Shown: in pieces, positions 62,334 through 64,000 of the stretch
How the letters are laid out: each line of letters starts with the position of its first letter
Position numbering within the stretch: the stretch's first letter is position 1
Source of the DNA: Polaribacter sp. Q13
Lineage (GTDB): Bacteria; Bacteroidota; Bacteroidia; Flavobacteriales; Flavobacteriaceae
Length of the DNA stretch: 64,000 bases
Assembly: GCF_016858305.2 (NCBI RefSeq)
Contig: NZ_CP074436.1
Span: 2,376,001 to 2,440,000, forward strand
Direction: 5' to 3'
Program-made: the position numbers and the translations under genes
The notes under the pieces: generated by a model
What the model was told of the DNA's origin: nothing
Databases searched by the model: none
The model's input: the letters and a program-made list of their open reading frames with translations, nothing else

Positions 62334-64000
62334 TTAGTCATTCAACTTTAAAACAGCCATAAATGCTTCTTGTGGAATTTCTACATTACCAACCTGACGC
62401 ATCCTCTTTTTACCTTTTTTCTGCTTTTCTAACAACTTACGTTTACGCGAAATATCTCCACCATAACATTTTGCAGTAACATCTTTACGTAATGCTTTGG
62501 TAGTTTCACGTGCAATAATTTTTGCTCCGATTGCTGCCTGAATAGGAATATCGAACTGTTGACGAGGAATTAATTCTTTTAATTTCTCTACAATTTTCTT
62601 ACCAATCGTATACGCATTATCTGCGTGTAATAACGCAGAAAGTGCATCTACTCCAGAACCGTTTAATAAAATATCTACTCTTACTAATTTCGATTCTCTC
62701 ATACCAATTGGCGAATAATCGAAAGAAGCATATCCTTTAGAAACCGTTTTTAAACGATCGTAAAAATCGAAAACAATTTCTGCCAAAGGCATATCGAAAA
62801 TCAATTCTACTCTTTCTGTGGTTAAGTAGGTCTGATTTACAATTTCGCCACGTTTTTCGATACACAAACTCATTACTTGTCCAACAAAATCTGACTTTGT
62901 AATAATACTTGCTTTAATAAAAGGCTCTTCTACTCTATCTAATCTCGATGGATCTGGTAAATCTGTAGGATTATTTAAAAGTAATATTTCGTTCGGGTTT
63001 TTCTTGGTATACGCATGGTAAGAAACGTTGGGAACGGTTGTAATAACCGTCATATTAAACTCACGTTCTAAACGTTCTTGAATAATTTCCATGTGTAACA
63101 TTCCTAAGAATCCACAACGGAAACCAAAACCTAAAGCGGCAGAACTTTCTGGTACAAAAACCAAAGAAGCATCATTTAATTGCAGTTTTTCCATAGAATA
63201 ACGCAATTCTTCAAAATCTTCTGTGTCTACCGGATAAATCCCTGCAAAAACCATTGGTTTTACATCTTCGAAACCATCAATTATTTCTTGAGTTGGGTTT
63301 ATTGCATCTGTAATTGTATCTCCTACTTTTACTTCTTTTGCTGTTTTAATTCCTGTTATTAAATAACCTACATCACCTGTTTTAACAGATTTTCTTACAA
63401 CTTGCTCTAGCTTTAAAGTACCAACTTCATCGGCAAAATAATTTTTACCCGTAGCCATAAACTTAATTTGTTGTCCTTTTTTAATTTCTCCGTTTAAAAC
63501 ACGGAAATAAGTTTCAATTCCACGATAAGAATTGTAAACAGAATCGAAAATTAAGGCTTGTAAAGGCGCATCTGGATCTCCTTTTGGAGCAGGAACTCTA
63601 TCAATAATTGCAGCTAAAATATTTTCGACTCCAAAACCTGTTTTTCCACTTGCGTGAATCACTTCTTCTGGGTCGCAACCTAATAGATCTACAATATCGT
63701 CTGTTACTTCTTCTGGATTTGCAGAAGGTAAATCTACTTTATTTAAAATAGGAATAATTTCTAAATCGTTCTCTAAAGCTAGATATAAATTAGAAATTGT
63801 TTGTGCTTGTATGCTTTGTGCAGCATCTACAATTAGCAATGCGCCTTCACAAGCGGCAATTGATCTAGAAACTTCGTATGAGAAATCTACGTGACCAGGA
63901 GTGTCAATTAAATTTAAGACATATTGTTCTCCATTATGGGTATAATCCATTTGGATAGCGTGCGATTTTATGGTAATTCCGCGTTCGCGTTCTAAATCCA
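62334..64000 (-). CDS. lepA: Elongation factor 4 (LepA), N terminus beyond the window
   Basis: About 555 codons are visible, from within the G domain to the natural stop. The frame continues without interruption past the internal Met at 63950 to the edge, where [17 protein letters not shown] (the switch I region) is readable, so about 40 N-terminal residues with the P-loop are missing. [12 protein letters not shown] and [12 protein letters not shown] follow. The C-terminal domain with [20 protein letters not shown] and a basic end is LepA-specific. LepA is a translation GTPase implicated in ribosome back-translocation or biogenesis. It is convergent with the response regulator. Confidence 0.96.
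   Translation of the reverse strand, partial: DLERERGITIKSHAIQMDYTHNGEQYVLNLIDTPGHVDFSYEVSRSIAACEGALLIVDAAQSIQAQTISNLYLALENDLEIIPILNKVDLPSANPEEVTDDIVDLLGCDPEEVIHASGKTGFGVENILAAIIDRVPAPKGDPDAPLQALIFDSVYNSYRGIETYFRVLNGEIKKGQQIKFMATGKNYFADEVGTLKLEQVVRKSVKTGDVGYLITGIKTAKEVKVGDTITDAINPTQEIIDGFEDVKPMVFAGIYPVDTEDFEELRYSMEKLQLNDASLVFVPESSAALGFGFRCGFLGMLHMEIIQERLEREFNMTVITTVPNVSYHAYTKKNPNEILLLNNPTDLPDPSRLDRVEEPFIKASIITKSDFVGQVMSLCIEKRGEIVNQTYLTTERVELIFDMPLAEIVFDFYDRLKTVSKGYASFDYSPIGMRESKLVRVDILLNGSGVDALSALLHADNAYTIGKKIVEKLKELIPRQQFDIPIQAAIGAKIIARETTKALRKDVTAKCYGGDISRKRKLLEKQKKGKKRMRQVGNVEIPQEAFMAVLKLND

Overview
The window is an AT-rich chromosomal segment of a Bacteroidota bacterium, almost certainly of the family Flavobacteriaceae (a Polaribacter- or Tenacibaculum-like genome would fit, but the genus is a guess). 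The evidence is Bacteroidota promoters (TTTG, about 19 bp, TAnnTTTG), lipoprotein-anchored TamL beside TamB, TonB-type CarboxypepD/beta-barrel proteins, ISAon1-type insertion elements, and the gene order rplM-rpsI-rpsB-tsf-pyrH-frr. Most of it is core housekeeping sequence. Accessory sequence is concentrated at the left end.

Layout. 1-3030: the N-terminal half of a xylulokinase gene (minus strand, cut by the window edge), a decayed IS left end, an intact two-ORF ISL3/ISAon1-type element with inverted repeats, and an initiator tRNA-Met. 3.2-10.3 kb: GTPases Era and Der, a surface lipoprotein with a choice-of-anchor I domain, a two-TM protein, and a large GAF-like protein. 10.4-11.6 kb: an HD-phosphohydrolase/Pycsar-effector (PycTM) fusion with no cyclase beside it. 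11.8-17.7 kb: a redox-repair cluster (msrB, msrA, glutaredoxin-like, selO, aldo/keto reductase, a degenerate MsrA paralogue, an alpha/beta hydrolase-OsmC fusion, a zinc-ribbon protein). 17.9-25.2 kb: tamB and tamL for outer-membrane assembly. 25.3-30.6 kb: XdhC, a MobA-like nucleotidyltransferase, and a very large phosphatase/kinase-like/beta-barrel lipoprotein. 30.6-38.7 kb: small conserved genes, CorA, a cyclase-family protein, hemW, an S23-type four-helix protein, ruvC, a flippase-like protein and a GT2 glycosyltransferase. 38.7-41.4 kb: a 43-residue membrane microprotein, mnmD, a DUF4920 lipoprotein and ilvE. 41.7-46.0 kb: ribosomal proteins, EF-Ts, UMP kinase and ribosome recycling factor. 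46-52.4 kb: an RND exporter, asnS, rpoN and a PAP2-like membrane protein. 52.4-57.6 kb: an ExbB/ExbD/ExbD cluster with a beta-barrel protein, asparaginase and a membrane zinc peptidase. 57.8-62.1 kb: an outer-membrane beta-barrel receptor with a LytS/LytTR two-component pair. 62.3-64 kb: most of lepA.

The genes work together mainly as envelope biogenesis (TAM, Exb motor, TonB-type barrel, RND exporter), translation (ribosomal proteins, Era, Der, LepA, tRNA modification) and oxidative-damage repair. The observations most worth following are the HD-PycTM fusion, the phosphatase/kinase-like/barrel lipoprotein, a composite repeat found at two convergent gene ends, hairpins in the rpsB leader, very short 5' leaders on several core genes, and a missed 43-residue membrane protein. 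I found no CRISPR array, prophage, rRNA operon or complete known defence system.
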